A stretch of DNA of 64,000 bases, taken from Pseudonocardia sp. Lineage in GTDB: Bacteria; Actinomycetota; Actinomycetes; Mycobacteriales; Pseudonocardiaceae. The stretch lies in contig NZ_JAJCYB010000027.1 in NCBI RefSeq assembly GCF_029263155.1, forward strand, positions 1-64,000, in the 5' to 3' direction. The notes beneath the pieces are model-generated. The model saw only the letters and a program-made list of their open reading frames with translations, was not told where the DNA came from and made no database searches. Position numbers and translations under genes: made by a program. Positions 1 through 8,790 of this stretch are shown here, in pieces; position 1 is the stretch's first letter; every line of letters starts with the position of its first letter.

Positions 1-376
1 CGGTGGTGCGTCCTGAAAGCTGGATCAGGCCAGCGGGTGTGAGTCCCGCCTGGGTAGGTACCGGAGCGCCCAGTAGCAGGCCCCGGTTCGTCGGAGAGAT
101 CCGGCGGGCTGAGCGGGGCGTCGAGAGCCTCTTCGGAGGGAGCAAGCGTGTGGGCCGTAGCACCATCAGGTGTGAGTCCTGCAGCCTCGTCACAGATACA
201 ACGGGGGAGCCGAGCCGCTCACTTCACGGCGAAGGCCATGTCCGGCGGGCCCTGTTCCGGGGTCAGCTCGTCGGGTCCCTTCGGGGTATGGGGATCGGCA
301 CGCACGCACGGTCTGGTTCGGAACAGGAGAGACCCGTCTGCGCAGCCTCATCAGCAAAGACCACCGGTATAAGCCA

Positions 377-1873
377 ATGGTGAAGTCCGGTGGAGTGCAG
401 CGGGAGTCCGACGGGGTCGTAGTACCGCAGAACGCCGTGCGCATCTCGGTGAGCGGGAAGGGCCCCGACTTCGGTCATGTGAGCGGAGTGGGTAAGCGCG
501 GGGGCATGGCCGGGACCGCCCGGTCCAACCACCCTGGCGGGCAATCTAGGCCCGTCGTGCTGCACCGGCGGGAGCCGGTGGGCAAGGTGCGACAACTGCA
601 ACGCGAGCTATGGGCTGCGGCCAAGCGGTCTGAGGGAAGGCGTTTCCACGCCCTGTTTGACCGGATTCATCGGCGTGATGTGCTGGTGGAGGCGTGGGAG
701 CGGGTGCGAGCCAATCGTGGCGCCGCGGGTGTCGATCGGATGACCCTGGTGGCGGTGGAGGACTACGGGGTCGAGCGGATGCTCGACGAGCTGTCCCGGG
801 ACCTCCGCAGTGGGAGCTATCGTCCGGCGCCGGTGCGTCGGGTGGAGATTCCCAAACCGGACGGCCGTAAGCGGCCGCTGGGTATTCCGACGGTGCGTGA
901 TCGGGTGGCGCAGCAGGCGGCGAAGCTGGTCTTGGAGCCGATCTTCGAGGCCGACTTCTTCGACTGTAGTTTCGGGTTCCGTCCGAGACGCAGCGCCACC
1001 GATGCGCTGGAGAAGATCAGGGTGGCGTTCCCGCGGGGACAGCGGTTCGTCTTCGAGGCCGACATCACCGATTTCTTCGGTTCGATCGACCACGACCTGC
1101 TGATGGTCGAGGTCGGACGGCGGGTCAGTGATCGTCGGGTGCTCACGCTGTTGCGGTTGTGGCTGCGGGCAGGGGTGTTGGATCAGGGGGTGTTCTCGGC
1201 GACGGTCACCGGGACCCCGCAGGGCGGGGTGATCTCGCCGTTGCTGGCCAACATCTATCTGCACGCGTTCGATCGGGTCTGGAGCGAGCAGGGCACCGGG
1301 GAGTTGGTCCGTTATGCGGATGACTTCGTGGTGCTGTGTTCCTCCGCAGCCCAGGCCGAGGACGCTCAGAACAGGGCGGCGGCCCTGCTCGGCGGTCTCG
1401 GGTTGTCGCTGCACCCGGACAAGACCGGTGTGGTCGATCTCCGGGAGGGCCGGGAGGGTTTCGATTTCCTGGGGTGTCATCTTCGGGCGCGGATGTCGGG
1501 CCGGTTGTGGGAGCGCAAGCAGATCGTGCGCTACTACCTGCACCGGTGGCCGTCGGCGCGGAGCATGAAGCGGGCACGGGCCAGGATTCGGGACCTCACT
1601 GATCGGCGCCGGGTCGGGCTGGAGTTGACCGAGGTGATCGACAGCCTCAACCTGTTCCTACGGGGATGGGGGAACTACTTCCGCACCGGTAACGCCGCCC
1701 AGAAGTTCCGTCAGCTCGACCGGCACGTCGGGTGGCGACTGAAACGCTTGCTGGTCAAGAAGCGGGGTCGCAACCTACGGGTCGGGCAGGCGGGGCGCTG
1801 GACCGAAGCCTGGTTCCACGACCAGGGGCTACACCAACTGGTTGGCACCATCCGATACCCGAGGGCGGCGTAA
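377..1873 (+). CDS. ltrA: Group II intron reverse transcriptase/maturase
   Basis: Intron-encoded protein that assists splicing and carries out target-primed reverse transcription. Fingers and palm motifs are visible: RPLGIPTVRDRVAQ, an ADITDFFGSIDH motif, GTPQGGVISPLLANIYL, and the catalytic RYADDFVVL (YADD). A C-terminal group II maturase (GIIM) domain follows (LFLRGWGNYFRTG). No HNH endonuclease motif is seen at the C-terminus, so mobility may depend on single-stranded targets. The ORF opens at 377, but an in-frame ATG at 506 (MAGTARSNHPGG) is an equally reasonable start, since the part before it overlaps structural intron RNA. No frameshift is visible. Confidence 0.9.
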   Translation: MVKSGGVQRESDGVVVPQNAVRISVSGKGPDFGHVSGVGKRGGMAGTARSNHPGGQSRPVVLHRREPVGKVRQLQRELWAAAKRSEGRRFHALFDRIHRRDVLVEAWERVRANRGAAGVDRMTLVAVEDYGVERMLDELSRDLRSGSYRPAPVRRVEIPKPDGRKRPLGIPTVRDRVAQQAAKLVLEPIFEADFFDCSFGFRPRRSATDALEKIRVAFPRGQRFVFEADITDFFGSIDHDLLMVEVGRRVSDRRVLTLLRLWLRAGVLDQGVFSATVTGTPQGGVISPLLANIYLHAFDRVWSEQGTGELVRYADDFVVLCSSAAQAEDAQNRAAALLGGLGLSLHPDKTGVVDLREGREGFDFLGCHLRARMSGRLWERKQIVRYYLHRWPSARSMKRARARIRDLTDRRRVGLELTEVIDSLNLFLRGWGNYFRTGNAAQKFRQLDRHVGWRLKRLLVKKRGRNLRVGQAGRWTEAWFHDQGLHQLVGTIRYPRAA

Positions 1874-1895
1874 CCATGTCCAGAAGATCGTCGGT

Positions 1896-1978
1896 AAGCC
1901 GTATGCGGGAAAACCGCACGTACGGATTGAAAGGGGGATGGGGAAACAGGACCGCTACGCGGTCCCTGCGCCCCTGAC
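1896..1978 (+). ncRNA. Group II intron domains V and VI
   Basis: Domain V is the hairpin from 1896 to about 1927: an AGCCGTATGCGG arm, a GAAAA loop, then CCGC and TACGG on the return strand, the catalytic core found in bacterial group II introns. Domain VI follows at about 1938-1978 with a strong stem (caggaccgc / gcggtccctg) and an AAA internal bulge that could hold the branch-point adenosine. The assignment is by pattern, not by folding. Confidence 0.75.
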
Positions 1979-1983
1979 TACCA

Positions 1984-2472
1984 ATGAAGGAGACGGGGCG
2001 GAAGGTGATCGCGCAGAACCGCAAGGCGCGCCACGACTACTCGATCCTGGACGAGTACGAGGCGGGCGTCGCGCTGCTGGGTACCGAGGTGAAGAGCCTG
2101 CGGCTGGGCCGGGCATCGCTGGTGGACTCCTACGCCACCGTCGACGACGGCGAGATCTGGCTGCGTGGCCTGCACATCCCCGAGTACACCCAGGGGAGCT
2201 GGACCAACCACGAGCCGCGCCGCACCCGCAAGCTGCTGCTGCACCGCGGTGAGATCGACCGGCTGATCGGCAAGATCCGCGAGGGCGGGCTGTCGCTGGT
2301 GCCGCTGTCGCTGTACTTCTCCGACGGCAAGGTCAAGTGCGAGCTGGCGCTGGCCAAGGGCAAGAAGTCCTACGACAAGCGCACCGACCTCGCCAAGCGC
2401 GACGCGCAGCGCGAGATCCAGAAGGCGTTCGGGCGGGCGGCGAAGGGCCGAGTGCGCGAGCTTCGCCGGTGA
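1984..2472 (+). CDS. smpB: SsrA-binding protein SmpB
   Basis: Binds tmRNA and delivers it to stalled ribosomes for trans-translation. The 162-residue protein carries family landmarks: [18 protein letters not shown] at the N-terminus, [19 protein letters not shown], and the basic C-terminal tail [27 protein letters not shown] that enters the decoding site. Its start codon lies only a few bases after the 3' end of a group II intron, and no good Shine-Dalgarno is seen in the intron tail, so translation signals must come from the spliced 5' exon or be weak. The partner RNA gene ssrA is 3.8 kb downstream. In other actinobacteria ftsEX precedes smpB; here the intron separates them. It overlaps the next gene by GTGA. 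Confidence 0.97.
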   Translation: MKETGRKVIAQNRKARHDYSILDEYEAGVALLGTEVKSLRLGRASLVDSYATVDDGEIWLRGLHIPEYTQGSWTNHEPRRTRKLLLHRGEIDRLIGKIREGGLSLVPLSLYFSDGKVKCELALAKGKKSYDKRTDLAKRDAQREIQKAFGRAAKGRVRELRR

Positions 2473-3407
2473 CGGCCCCGTCGGCCCGAGGCGACGTGCC
2501 GGTCCTCCCGTCCCCGCCCCTCGACGACGCCGACGTCCCGCGCTTCCTCGCCGAGCTCGGCCTGGACTCCATGGTCGACGCCCACGTGCACTTCCTGCCC
2601 GACCCGGTGATGGCCAAGGTGTGGGCCTATTTCGACCGCGCCGAGACCCACTACGGCACGGCGTGGCCGATCCACTACCGCACGTCGGTGGACGAGCGCC
2701 TGGCCACGCTCACCAGGCTCGGCGTCGGCGCGTTCGCGCCGCTGGTGTACCCGCACAAGCCGGGCATGGGGCGCTGGCTCACCGAGTGGGTCACCGAGTT
2801 CGCCGCCCGCACCCCCGGTGCGCTGCCCACGGCCACGCTGTTCCCCGAGCCGGACGTGGTCGACTACCTCGGCGCGGCGGTCGCGAACGGTGCTCGCGCG
2901 GTGAAGGTGCACGTCCAGGTCGGCGGCTTCGACCCGCGCGACGCGCTGCTGCGCCCGGCGTGGGGCCTGCTCGCCGAGGCGCAGGTGCCGGCGATCGTGC
3001 ACTGCGGGCACGGGCCGATCCCCGGCGCGCACACCGGGCTGGACGTGTTCGGCGAGGTGCTCGCGCAGCACCCGCGGCTGCCGGTGGTCCTCGCGCACGC
3101 CGGTATGCCCGACTACGTCGCAGCGCTCGATCTCGTGCGCCGCTACCCGAACGTGCACATCGACACGACGATGGTCGGCACCGGGTTCACCGAGCGCATG
3201 ACGCCCCTGCCGAGCGACTGGTCCGCCCGCCTCGCCGACGTCACCGACCGGGTGGTGTTCGGCACCGACTTCCCCAACATCCCCTACGGCGTCGCGGAGC
3301 AGGTCGCGGCGGTCGCCGGGTGGGCGGCGGCCGACGACCGGCTCGGCGCCCCGTTCACCCGTGCGGTCCTGCACGACAACCCGGCCCGGTTGCTCGGCGT
3401 CGGGTAA
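2469..3407 (+). CDS. Amidohydrolase-related metal-dependent hydrolase
   Basis: TIM-barrel amidohydrolase (amidohydro-rel type) of 312 residues. The N-terminal metal-binding motif is DAHVHFLPD, a mid-barrel IVHCGHGP and LAHAG supply further histidines, and the last-strand aspartate is in [11 protein letters not shown]. The GTG start at 2469 overlaps the smpB stop as GTGA, implying translational coupling; the longer reading frame upstream is only smpB in another frame. The substrate is not evident: relatives include decarboxylases and lactonases of the ACMSD type. The link with smpB is probably positional rather than functional. Confidence 0.85.
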   Translation: MTAPSARGDVPVLPSPPLDDADVPRFLAELGLDSMVDAHVHFLPDPVMAKVWAYFDRAETHYGTAWPIHYRTSVDERLATLTRLGVGAFAPLVYPHKPGMGRWLTEWVTEFAARTPGALPTATLFPEPDVVDYLGAAVANGARAVKVHVQVGGFDPRDALLRPAWGLLAEAQVPAIVHCGHGPIPGAHTGLDVFGEVLAQHPRLPVVLAHAGMPDYVAALDLVRRYPNVHIDTTMVGTGFTERMTPLPSDWSARLADVTDRVVFGTDFPNIPYGVAEQVAAVAGWAAADDRLGAPFTRAVLHDNPARLLGVG

Positions 3408-3514
3408 CGCCGCTCCCCGCCGCCGCGAACGACCGACCATGGCCGCCGAACCCCGCAGGAGCCCGCTCACGAGGGGGGATCCCGCCCGGGCGGCTGGGCT
3501 GGCTGGCGCTGCTG

Positions 3515-6214
3515 GTGCTGACCGTCGGGCTCGGCCTGATCGGGAACGTCCTGACCCACCCCGACCTGCCTCCGGCAGAGGTGGTCTACCTCACCGCGCT
3601 GCTGTTCGTCCTGGAACTCGACATCGATCCGGGCCCGGGCATGCGCGTGCACCCGGTGCTGTGGATCGCCGCGGTGCTCGCGCCGGTGCTTTCCCTGCGC
3701 GGGGTGGCGGAGCTGTTCCGGGACCGCCTGCAGGGCGTCACGGTGCGGTTCCTGGTCCTGCCGCGGGCAGTGGTGTTCGGCGCGAACCACCGCGCGGCGG
3801 CCGTCGTCGCCGACGCCGCGGGCCTGACCCGGTGGCAGCGGTGGCGCCACGGCTTCGTGGTGGCCGATCCGGACCCTGCTCGGCTCGCCGCGATGCGCGA
3901 GCTCGGCGCGTGGACCGTGACCGCGGACGGCCTGAGCGCCCCGCTGCGCAAGGCAGCGGTGCTCCGGACCGACGAGGTCGTCGTCGTGACCGGGGACGAC
4001 CGGCGCAACGCGGCCATCGTGACCGAGCTGCAGCGGCACCCGCCCACCGACGACGCGGGGCGCGAGGTGTACGTGGAGTTCGACGATCCCGGCCTGGTCC
4101 GCACACTCGATCGCAGCGCGCACCACTTGAGGGTGGCGACCACCCCGTTCAGCGCGCCGACGCTGGCCGCCTCGGTGATCCTCGACGAGTTCGACGTGAC
4201 CGCGGGTGCGCTGCCACGGCCGTTCGTGCTGTTCGGGCAGGGCCGGATGGTCGACGCGGTCGTCCTGGAGCTGCGCAGGCGGCGCGCCGCGCACCGGCTG
4301 GACCCGTCGGCGTCCGAGAGCCCCGAGCACGACGTGCTGGTCGTGGGCCCGGACGCGGAGGATCGGATCGACCGGCTGCGCGCGCTGCTCGGGCCCGAGC
4401 TGGACCTGCTGACGGTCACCGCCATCGCCGACCCGGTCGCCGAGTCGATCACCGTGAAACCCCGTGTGGCGCGGGAGCTCGCCGCCCGGCCCGACGCCCG
4501 CGTCATGGTGGTGGTAGGAGACGACCCTGCGGGCGGGCCGATGGTGCTCTCCCTGGCCCAGCACCTGGGCGGGAGCCGCCGGATCGCCCTGGTCACCGAG
4601 GCGCCGGAGGGCGCGTTCGGGGAGCAGATCGCCGAGCAGCTCGCCTGGCACAGCGTGCAGGACGCCACGCTGGCCGATGTGGAGGTCCTCCGGGTGCCGA
4701 GCCGGGCCTACCGCCTGCACCGGCTCCGGGAGTGGCGTGCCACCGACCGGCTGGCACGGGCGATCCACGAGCAGGTGCCGGGCGCGCCCAGGTGGGTGGA
4801 CGCGGGTGACCTGCTGCGCACCCTCGCGCGGGCCCGCGCGACCGCCGTGCTCGACGGGTTCGCCGGCGACGGTATCCGGTTGCGGCCCAACCCGTTCCTG
4901 GCGGTCGACCCGCCGGAGCGGCGGATCCTGCACGGTCCGGCAGGGGTGGAGAGCGAGGCTCTCGCGGCGGCTGCGCCCGAGGTGTCGCCGGGCGCAGCGA
5001 CGGCGCTCTCCCGGGCCGGGCTGTCACTGGAGCTCCGCGACCCGCAGACGCTCATCGGGGTCGGCAACCGGCTGCTGCGGTCGGGGCACGGGTCGGCGGT
5101 GGAGGTGTGGTGCGAGGCGGCCCGGCTGTACCAGCCGGACGGGGCCGCGGACCCGGTCGAGGTCCTGCAGCAGCGCATCGGGCCCGGCGTCGCGGCGGCG
5201 GCGGTGCAGCGGATCCTGCCGTTGTGGCGGGCGCACCAGGCCGACCCCGGGGACGTGGCGCCGCCGCCCGAGGACCCGGTGCTCGTGGTCGGCGGGTCGG
5301 GCATCGTCGCGCCCGCCGAGCTGTGCGAGATCCTCCGGTGGGCGCTGGCCGGTTCCGGGCCCGGCCTCACGATCGTCGAGCCCACGGGGGACAACGGGGT
5401 GCGCCGGTTCCTGCGGATGCTCGCGCGGGACCCGGACTACGGGTTCCGGGTCCGGGAGTCCGGGGACGACGTCGCCGCAGGCCGCGACTTCGCCGTCGAC
5501 CTCTGGTCCGGACGCCCGCCGGGCCGGGCCCGCCTGAGGGTGCTGGCCGTGCCGGGTGCGGCGGACCTGTGGCCGCAGCTGCACCTGCTGCGCACGCTGG
5601 GTGCCCAGATCGGCTGGCTGCCGGCCGGGCTGGACGGTCGCCCGGAGCCCGACCCGGAGCCCGACCCGGAGCGCGAGCTGCTGGGCGGAGCGGCCGGGAT
5701 CGTGCGCCTGCCCGTCGACCGGGCCACGGTGCGCGCGTTCCTCCGGCCGTCGCGGTGGGACGACACGCTGGTGGACCGGGACACGGTGGCGGCAGCCCTG
5801 CACGACCTCTACCGGCAGGGCCAGGTCGGCATCACGCCGCCGGACGACCCGGCGATGCGCGCCTTCGCCGAGCTGGACCCGGTGCTGCAGGACTCCAACC
5901 GCGGGGTCGTCGACGGCATCCCCGACAAGCTCGCGCTGGTCGGCCTGCGGCTGTGCCCGCTGGCCGGACCCGGGTGGCCGTCGGACTGGCCCGATCCGGC
6001 GACGCTGGAACTGCTCGCCGAGACCGAGCACGGCCGGTGGAACGTCGAGCGGCTGCTCGCCGGATGGGGGATCGGCAACCGGGACGTGGCCCGGTTCCGG
6101 TCGCCGGACCTGGTGCCGTGGACCGAACTCGCCGAGCAGAGCCGCGAGTGGGACCGCGGCGTCGTGCGCGCCCTGCCCGCCGCACTGGCCCACGCGTCGC
6201 TGAGCGCCCGCTGA
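3515..6214 (+). CDS. RyR-domain protein with two Rossmann/RCK-like domains
   Basis: Large protein of about 900 residues. An N-terminal hydrophobic pair (LLVLTVGLGLIGNVLT and VLWIAAVLAPVLSL) probably anchors it in the membrane. A TrkA-N-like nucleotide-binding region follows (VVFGANHRAAAVVADAAG, EVVVVTGDDRRNAAIV), then a second Rossmann-like module (FVLFGQGRMVDAVVLEL). The C-terminus matches the ryanodine-receptor RyR domain: AALHDLYRQGQ, DSNRGVVDGIPDKLALVGLRL, LAETEHGRWNVERLLAGWGIG, LVPWTELAEQSREWDRG. The first usable in-frame start is GTG 3515, which cuts the first membrane helix. An ATG at 3439 in the adjacent frame would join it if a six-G run at 3473-3478 had one base fewer. Function unknown; possibly ligand sensing or ion-channel gating. 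Confidence 0.8.
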   Translation: MLTVGLGLIGNVLTHPDLPPAEVVYLTALLFVLELDIDPGPGMRVHPVLWIAAVLAPVLSLRGVAELFRDRLQGVTVRFLVLPRAVVFGANHRAAAVVADAAGLTRWQRWRHGFVVADPDPARLAAMRELGAWTVTADGLSAPLRKAAVLRTDEVVVVTGDDRRNAAIVTELQRHPPTDDAGREVYVEFDDPGLVRTLDRSAHHLRVATTPFSAPTLAASVILDEFDVTAGALPRPFVLFGQGRMVDAVVLELRRRRAAHRLDPSASESPEHDVLVVGPDAEDRIDRLRALLGPELDLLTVTAIADPVAESITVKPRVARELAARPDARVMVVVGDDPAGGPMVLSLAQHLGGSRRIALVTEAPEGAFGEQIAEQLAWHSVQDATLADVEVLRVPSRAYRLHRLREWRATDRLARAIHEQVPGAPRWVDAGDLLRTLARARATAVLDGFAGDGIRLRPNPFLAVDPPERRILHGPAGVESEALAAAAPEVSPGAATALSRAGLSLELRDPQTLIGVGNRLLRSGHGSAVEVWCEAARLYQPDGAADPVEVLQQRIGPGVAAAAVQRILPLWRAHQADPGDVAPPPEDPVLVVGGSGIVAPAELCEILRWALAGSGPGLTIVEPTGDNGVRRFLRMLARDPDYGFRVRESGDDVAAGRDFAVDLWSGRPPGRARLRVLAVPGAADLWPQLHLLRTLGAQIGWLPAGLDGRPEPDPEPDPERELLGGAAGIVRLPVDRATVRAFLRPSRWDDTLVDRDTVAAALHDLYRQGQVGITPPDDPAMRAFAELDPVLQDSNRGVVDGIPDKLALVGLRLCPLAGPGWPSDWPDPATLELLAETEHGRWNVERLLAGWGIGNRDVARFRSPDLVPWTELAEQSREWDRGVVRALPAALAHASLSAR

Positions 6215-6302
6215 CCTCGGTCGCCTCGGACGGGCGGATCCGGGATGATCCGAACCGCCCCGGGGGTTATCCTGTACGGACGCCCGACGGCCGGGCCCAG
6301 AA

Positions 6303-6671
6303 GGGGGTGAACGGTTTCGACTCCGTTCGTCGATCAAGGGGAAGCGTGCCGAGGAAGGCGACGATGATCTCGTTAACCACCCGTCGCAAATTTACAAGCG
6401 CCGATTCCAATCAGCGCGACTTCGCCCTCGCCGCCTGAGCGAGTGTGAGTCTGTCGGCCCGCGGGCGCTCCCGCCGCGGATCCCGGCATCAGCTAGGGAG
6501 CTCACCCGTCCGCCCGGTCGCGGGGCGGACGGGGAAATCACACAGCGACTGGGATCGTCACTCCGGACTTGTTCGCGTGACCGGGGGATCCGAGTAGAGG
6601 CACAGCGAACTGCGCACGGAGAAGCCCTTGTGGAGCGACGGAGGACCCGGGTTCGATTCCCGGCACCTCCA
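6303..6671 (+). ncRNA. ssrA: tmRNA (transfer-messenger RNA)
   Basis: Rescues stalled ribosomes together with SmpB. The 5' end GGGGGTGAACGGTTTCGAC is the classic tmRNA start, and its first seven bases pair with CACCTCC at 6664-6670 to form the acceptor stem. The T-arm GGGTTCGATTCCC is at the 3' end with an A discriminator at 6671. The CCA is not encoded. An internal ORF supplies the tag. Length is about 369 bases, normal for actinobacteria. A strong hairpin terminator follows immediately. Confidence 0.96.
6400..6438 (+). other. tmRNA proteolysis-tag reading frame
   Basis: Resume codon GCC at 6400 opens the tag ADSNQRDFALAA, followed by TGA. The C-terminal ALAA is the signal recognised by ClpXP-type proteases. 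The tag is very close to the mycobacterial form ADSHQRDYALAA. The upstream A-rich CGCAAATTTACAA is typical of the region just before the resume codon. Confidence 0.93.
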
Positions 6672-6676
6672 CCCCG

Positions 6677-6715
6677 CGAAGAGCCCCCGCCGACACCGTC
6701 GGCGGGGGCTCTTCG
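6677..6715. terminator. Strong hairpin terminator after ssrA
   Basis: Perfect 18-bp inverted repeat (6677-6694 and 6698-6715) with a 3-base loop, starting six bases after the tmRNA end. No U-tract follows, as is common in actinobacteria. It also lies directly after the stop of the convergent minus-strand SRPBCC gene, so it can serve both. Confidence 0.85.
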
Positions 6716-6725
6716 GTCGCCGGGA

Positions 6726-7181
6726 TCACCTCGCGCGCCCGGCCACCATCCGCGCGAGGTTGTCCAGCCCGGTGTCGAGGCCGCGCCGCACGTCGTCGGC
6801 GGCCCGGTCGGTGTGGGTCTCGGGCTGGTCGCCGAGGAACGACAGGTGCAGCAGCACCGAGGAGCGGTCCGGGTCGTCGCCCATGACCTGCAGGTAGCCC
6901 GCGTAGTCGGTGGAGTCGCCGCCGCCCCACTCGACGCGCATCTGGTCCGAACGCACCCGCACCAGCCCGTAGGCGTCGGTGTGGCGCGGCTCGACCCTGG
7001 CGTGCACCTCGGTCACGTGGTTCTTCGCGCCGCGGGCCGGGTCGCTGCCCGGGTCGTCGTCGGTGGGTCGGACCCGGACCTCGTGGGGCAACCACTCGGT
7101 CAGCCGCTCCAGGTCGGACACCACGGCGAACACCGCGTCCGCACCCGCCGGCATCGTGCGCTCGGTCTCGAACTCCGTCAT
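6726..7181 (-). CDS. SRPBCC-family (polyketide cyclase/START-like) protein
   Basis: 151-residue helix-grip protein. It opens MTEFETERTMPAGADAVFAVVSDLERLTEWLP, the usual first strand and helix of SRPBCC proteins that bind a hydrophobic ligand in a central cavity, and ends with a long amphipathic helix (DVRRGLDTGLDNLARMVAG). The internal ATG at 7181 was chosen because domain homology begins exactly there. No catalytic residues can be assigned. It is divergent from the TerD-AIM24 gene with about 97 bases between, so the two may share a promoter region. Confidence 0.8.
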   Translation of the reverse strand: MTEFETERTMPAGADAVFAVVSDLERLTEWLPHEVRVRPTDDDPGSDPARGAKNHVTEVHARVEPRHTDAYGLVRVRSDQMRVEWGGGDSTDYAGYLQVMGDDPDRSSVLLHLSFLGDQPETHTDRAADDVRRGLDTGLDNLARMVAGRAR

Positions 7182-7278
7182 GAGTGCCGGGTTCCCGGTC
7201 CGGCACAGCACAATCCCCGCAACGGGCCGGCGGCCCGGGGCTACCGAGGGGTCGTGCGTCGGTGCCAGACTGCGCGCT

Positions 7279-8733
7279 GTGACGTCCCTGGCTCGCGGCG
7301 AGAACCGACCGCTGACCGGCGACCGGGTCACGGTCACGGTCACCTGCCCCGTCCCGGTCGACGTCTCCGCGCTGCTGCTCGGCCCGGACGGGCGGGTGCG
7401 CGGGGACGGGGACTTCGTCTTCTTCAACAATCCGACCGGCGCGGCGGTCTCCCTCCACCACGGTCAGGGCCGGGGCGATCTCGTCCAGGTGGAGCTCGGG
7501 TCGGTCCCGGCCGACGTCGGGACCGTCGTGGTCGCGGCCAGCCTGGACGGCTCCGGCCCGGCGACGTTCGGGCAGCTCGCGCCACCGGTCGCCACGGCGG
7601 GCGGGTTCGCGTTCGAGATGACCGGGCTCGACACGGAGTCCGCGGTGATCTGCGTCGAGATCTACCGGCGCCAGGGCGGCTGGCGGGTGCGGGCGGTCGG
7701 GCAGGGCTTCGACACCGGGCTCGAAGGCATCGCGACGGAGTACGGCGTGAACCTCGACGACGACCCGCCGGCCCCGGCACCGCCACAGGCCTCAATCGAG
7801 CCGGCGCCGCCCGCCCAGTCCTGGCCGCCGCCCGAGTCGCCGCCGCTCCCGGACCGGACCGAGCCCCCGACCGACCCGTCGCCGTCCCCAGCCGCGCCGT
7901 CCCCAGCCGCGCCGTCGTCATCAGCGCCGCCACCGTCCGCGCCGCCCCGACCCGCGCCGCCGCCCGAAGGAGCACCGCCCATGCAGAGCGACCTGTTCAG
8001 CCCCGACCACGCCGAGGTCGCCGGCTCCGGGATCCAGAAGCAGGGCGGCAAGATGGCGCGGGTGTCGATGACCGGCACCGAGCTGCTCGCCCGGGCCGGG
8101 TCCATGGTCGCCTACCAGGGCGACCTGCGGTTCGAGGCGCTCGGATCCGGCGGCATCGGGAACATGATCCGGCAGCGGCTCACCGGTGAGGGCGTGCCGC
8201 TGATGAAGGTCAGCGGGCGGGGCGACCTCTTCCTGGCCAATGCGGCCAGCGACGTGCACCTGATCGACCTCGACGGCTCGGACGGGCTCACGATCAACGG
8301 GGCCAACGTGCTCGCGTTCGACTCCACGCTGTCCTACCGGATCGCGCGGGTCTCGGGTGCGGCCGGCTACGCCGGCAACGCCGGCCTGTTCAACTGCGAG
8401 TTCACCGGGCGCGGCCGGATCGCGATCACCACCGAGGGCACGCCGGTCGTGCTCAACGTCGACCAGCCGACCTACGCCGACCCCCAGGCGGCCGTGGCGT
8501 GGTCGGCGAGCCTGCGCACCGGTCTCACCAGCAACGACACGTTCAACCTCGGCACGTTGATGGGCCGCAGCACCGGCGAGCGGTACACGCTGTCGTTCAC
8601 CGGGCACGGCTTCGTGATCGTGCAGCCCTCGGAGCTGCCGCCCGGCGGCCTGATCGGCGGCACCGGTGGCGGTGAGCAGGCCGGTCACAGCGGAAGCGGC
8701 GGCGTGCTGGGCGGGCTGCTCGGCGGCCGGTGA
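7279..8733 (+). CDS. TerD-AIM24 fusion protein
   Basis: 484-residue two-domain protein. Residues about 1-160 are a TerD/TerZ-like (tellurium resistance) calcium-binding beta-sandwich (SALLLGPDGRVRGDGDFVFFNNPTG, VEIYRRQGGWRVRAVGQGFDTGL). A proline/alanine/serine-rich linker spans about 165-235. The C-terminal part (MQSDLFSPDHAEVAG through FVIVQPSELPPGG) matches the AIM24 family, ending with a glycine-rich tail. GTG 7279 is chosen because TerD homology starts there. Separate TerD and AIM24 genes are common; the fusion suggests both act in one stress or membrane-associated process. The biochemical role of either domain is unclear. Confidence 0.85.
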   Translation: MTSLARGENRPLTGDRVTVTVTCPVPVDVSALLLGPDGRVRGDGDFVFFNNPTGAAVSLHHGQGRGDLVQVELGSVPADVGTVVVAASLDGSGPATFGQLAPPVATAGGFAFEMTGLDTESAVICVEIYRRQGGWRVRAVGQGFDTGLEGIATEYGVNLDDDPPAPAPPQASIEPAPPAQSWPPPESPPLPDRTEPPTDPSPSPAAPSPAAPSSSAPPPSAPPRPAPPPEGAPPMQSDLFSPDHAEVAGSGIQKQGGKMARVSMTGTELLARAGSMVAYQGDLRFEALGSGGIGNMIRQRLTGEGVPLMKVSGRGDLFLANAASDVHLIDLDGSDGLTINGANVLAFDSTLSYRIARVSGAAGYAGNAGLFNCEFTGRGRIAITTEGTPVVLNVDQPTYADPQAAVAWSASLRTGLTSNDTFNLGTLMGRSTGERYTLSFTGHGFVIVQPSELPPGGLIGGTGGGEQAGHSGSGGVLGGLLGGR

Positions 8734-8790
8734 CCCCCAGGCGCGTCCCGGGGCGTGCCGAACGCCCGGTGTTGCGGCAGGGTGAGCGAC

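Larger units (their letters stand above)
6..1978 (+). mobile_element. Group II intron (ribozyme plus reverse transcriptase/maturase)
   Basis: Self-splicing retroelement. The 5' end matches the GUGYG consensus (GTGCG at 6-10), about 370 bases of structured RNA precede the reverse-transcriptase ORF, and a typical domain V hairpin followed by a domain VI hairpin lies after the ORF, ending in the expected AY dinucleotide near 1978. The intron ends only a few bases before the smpB start codon. Only 5 bases of 5' exon are in the window, so the insertion site cannot be checked. The 3' boundary could also be 1981, because AC occurs at both places. It looks intact: both ends, domain V and the YADD active site are present. 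Confidence 0.85.

Noticed and set aside
3..383. Short plus-strand reading frame across the first 380 bases
   Set aside because: It lies in the structured 5' part of the group II intron and has no recognisable protein features.
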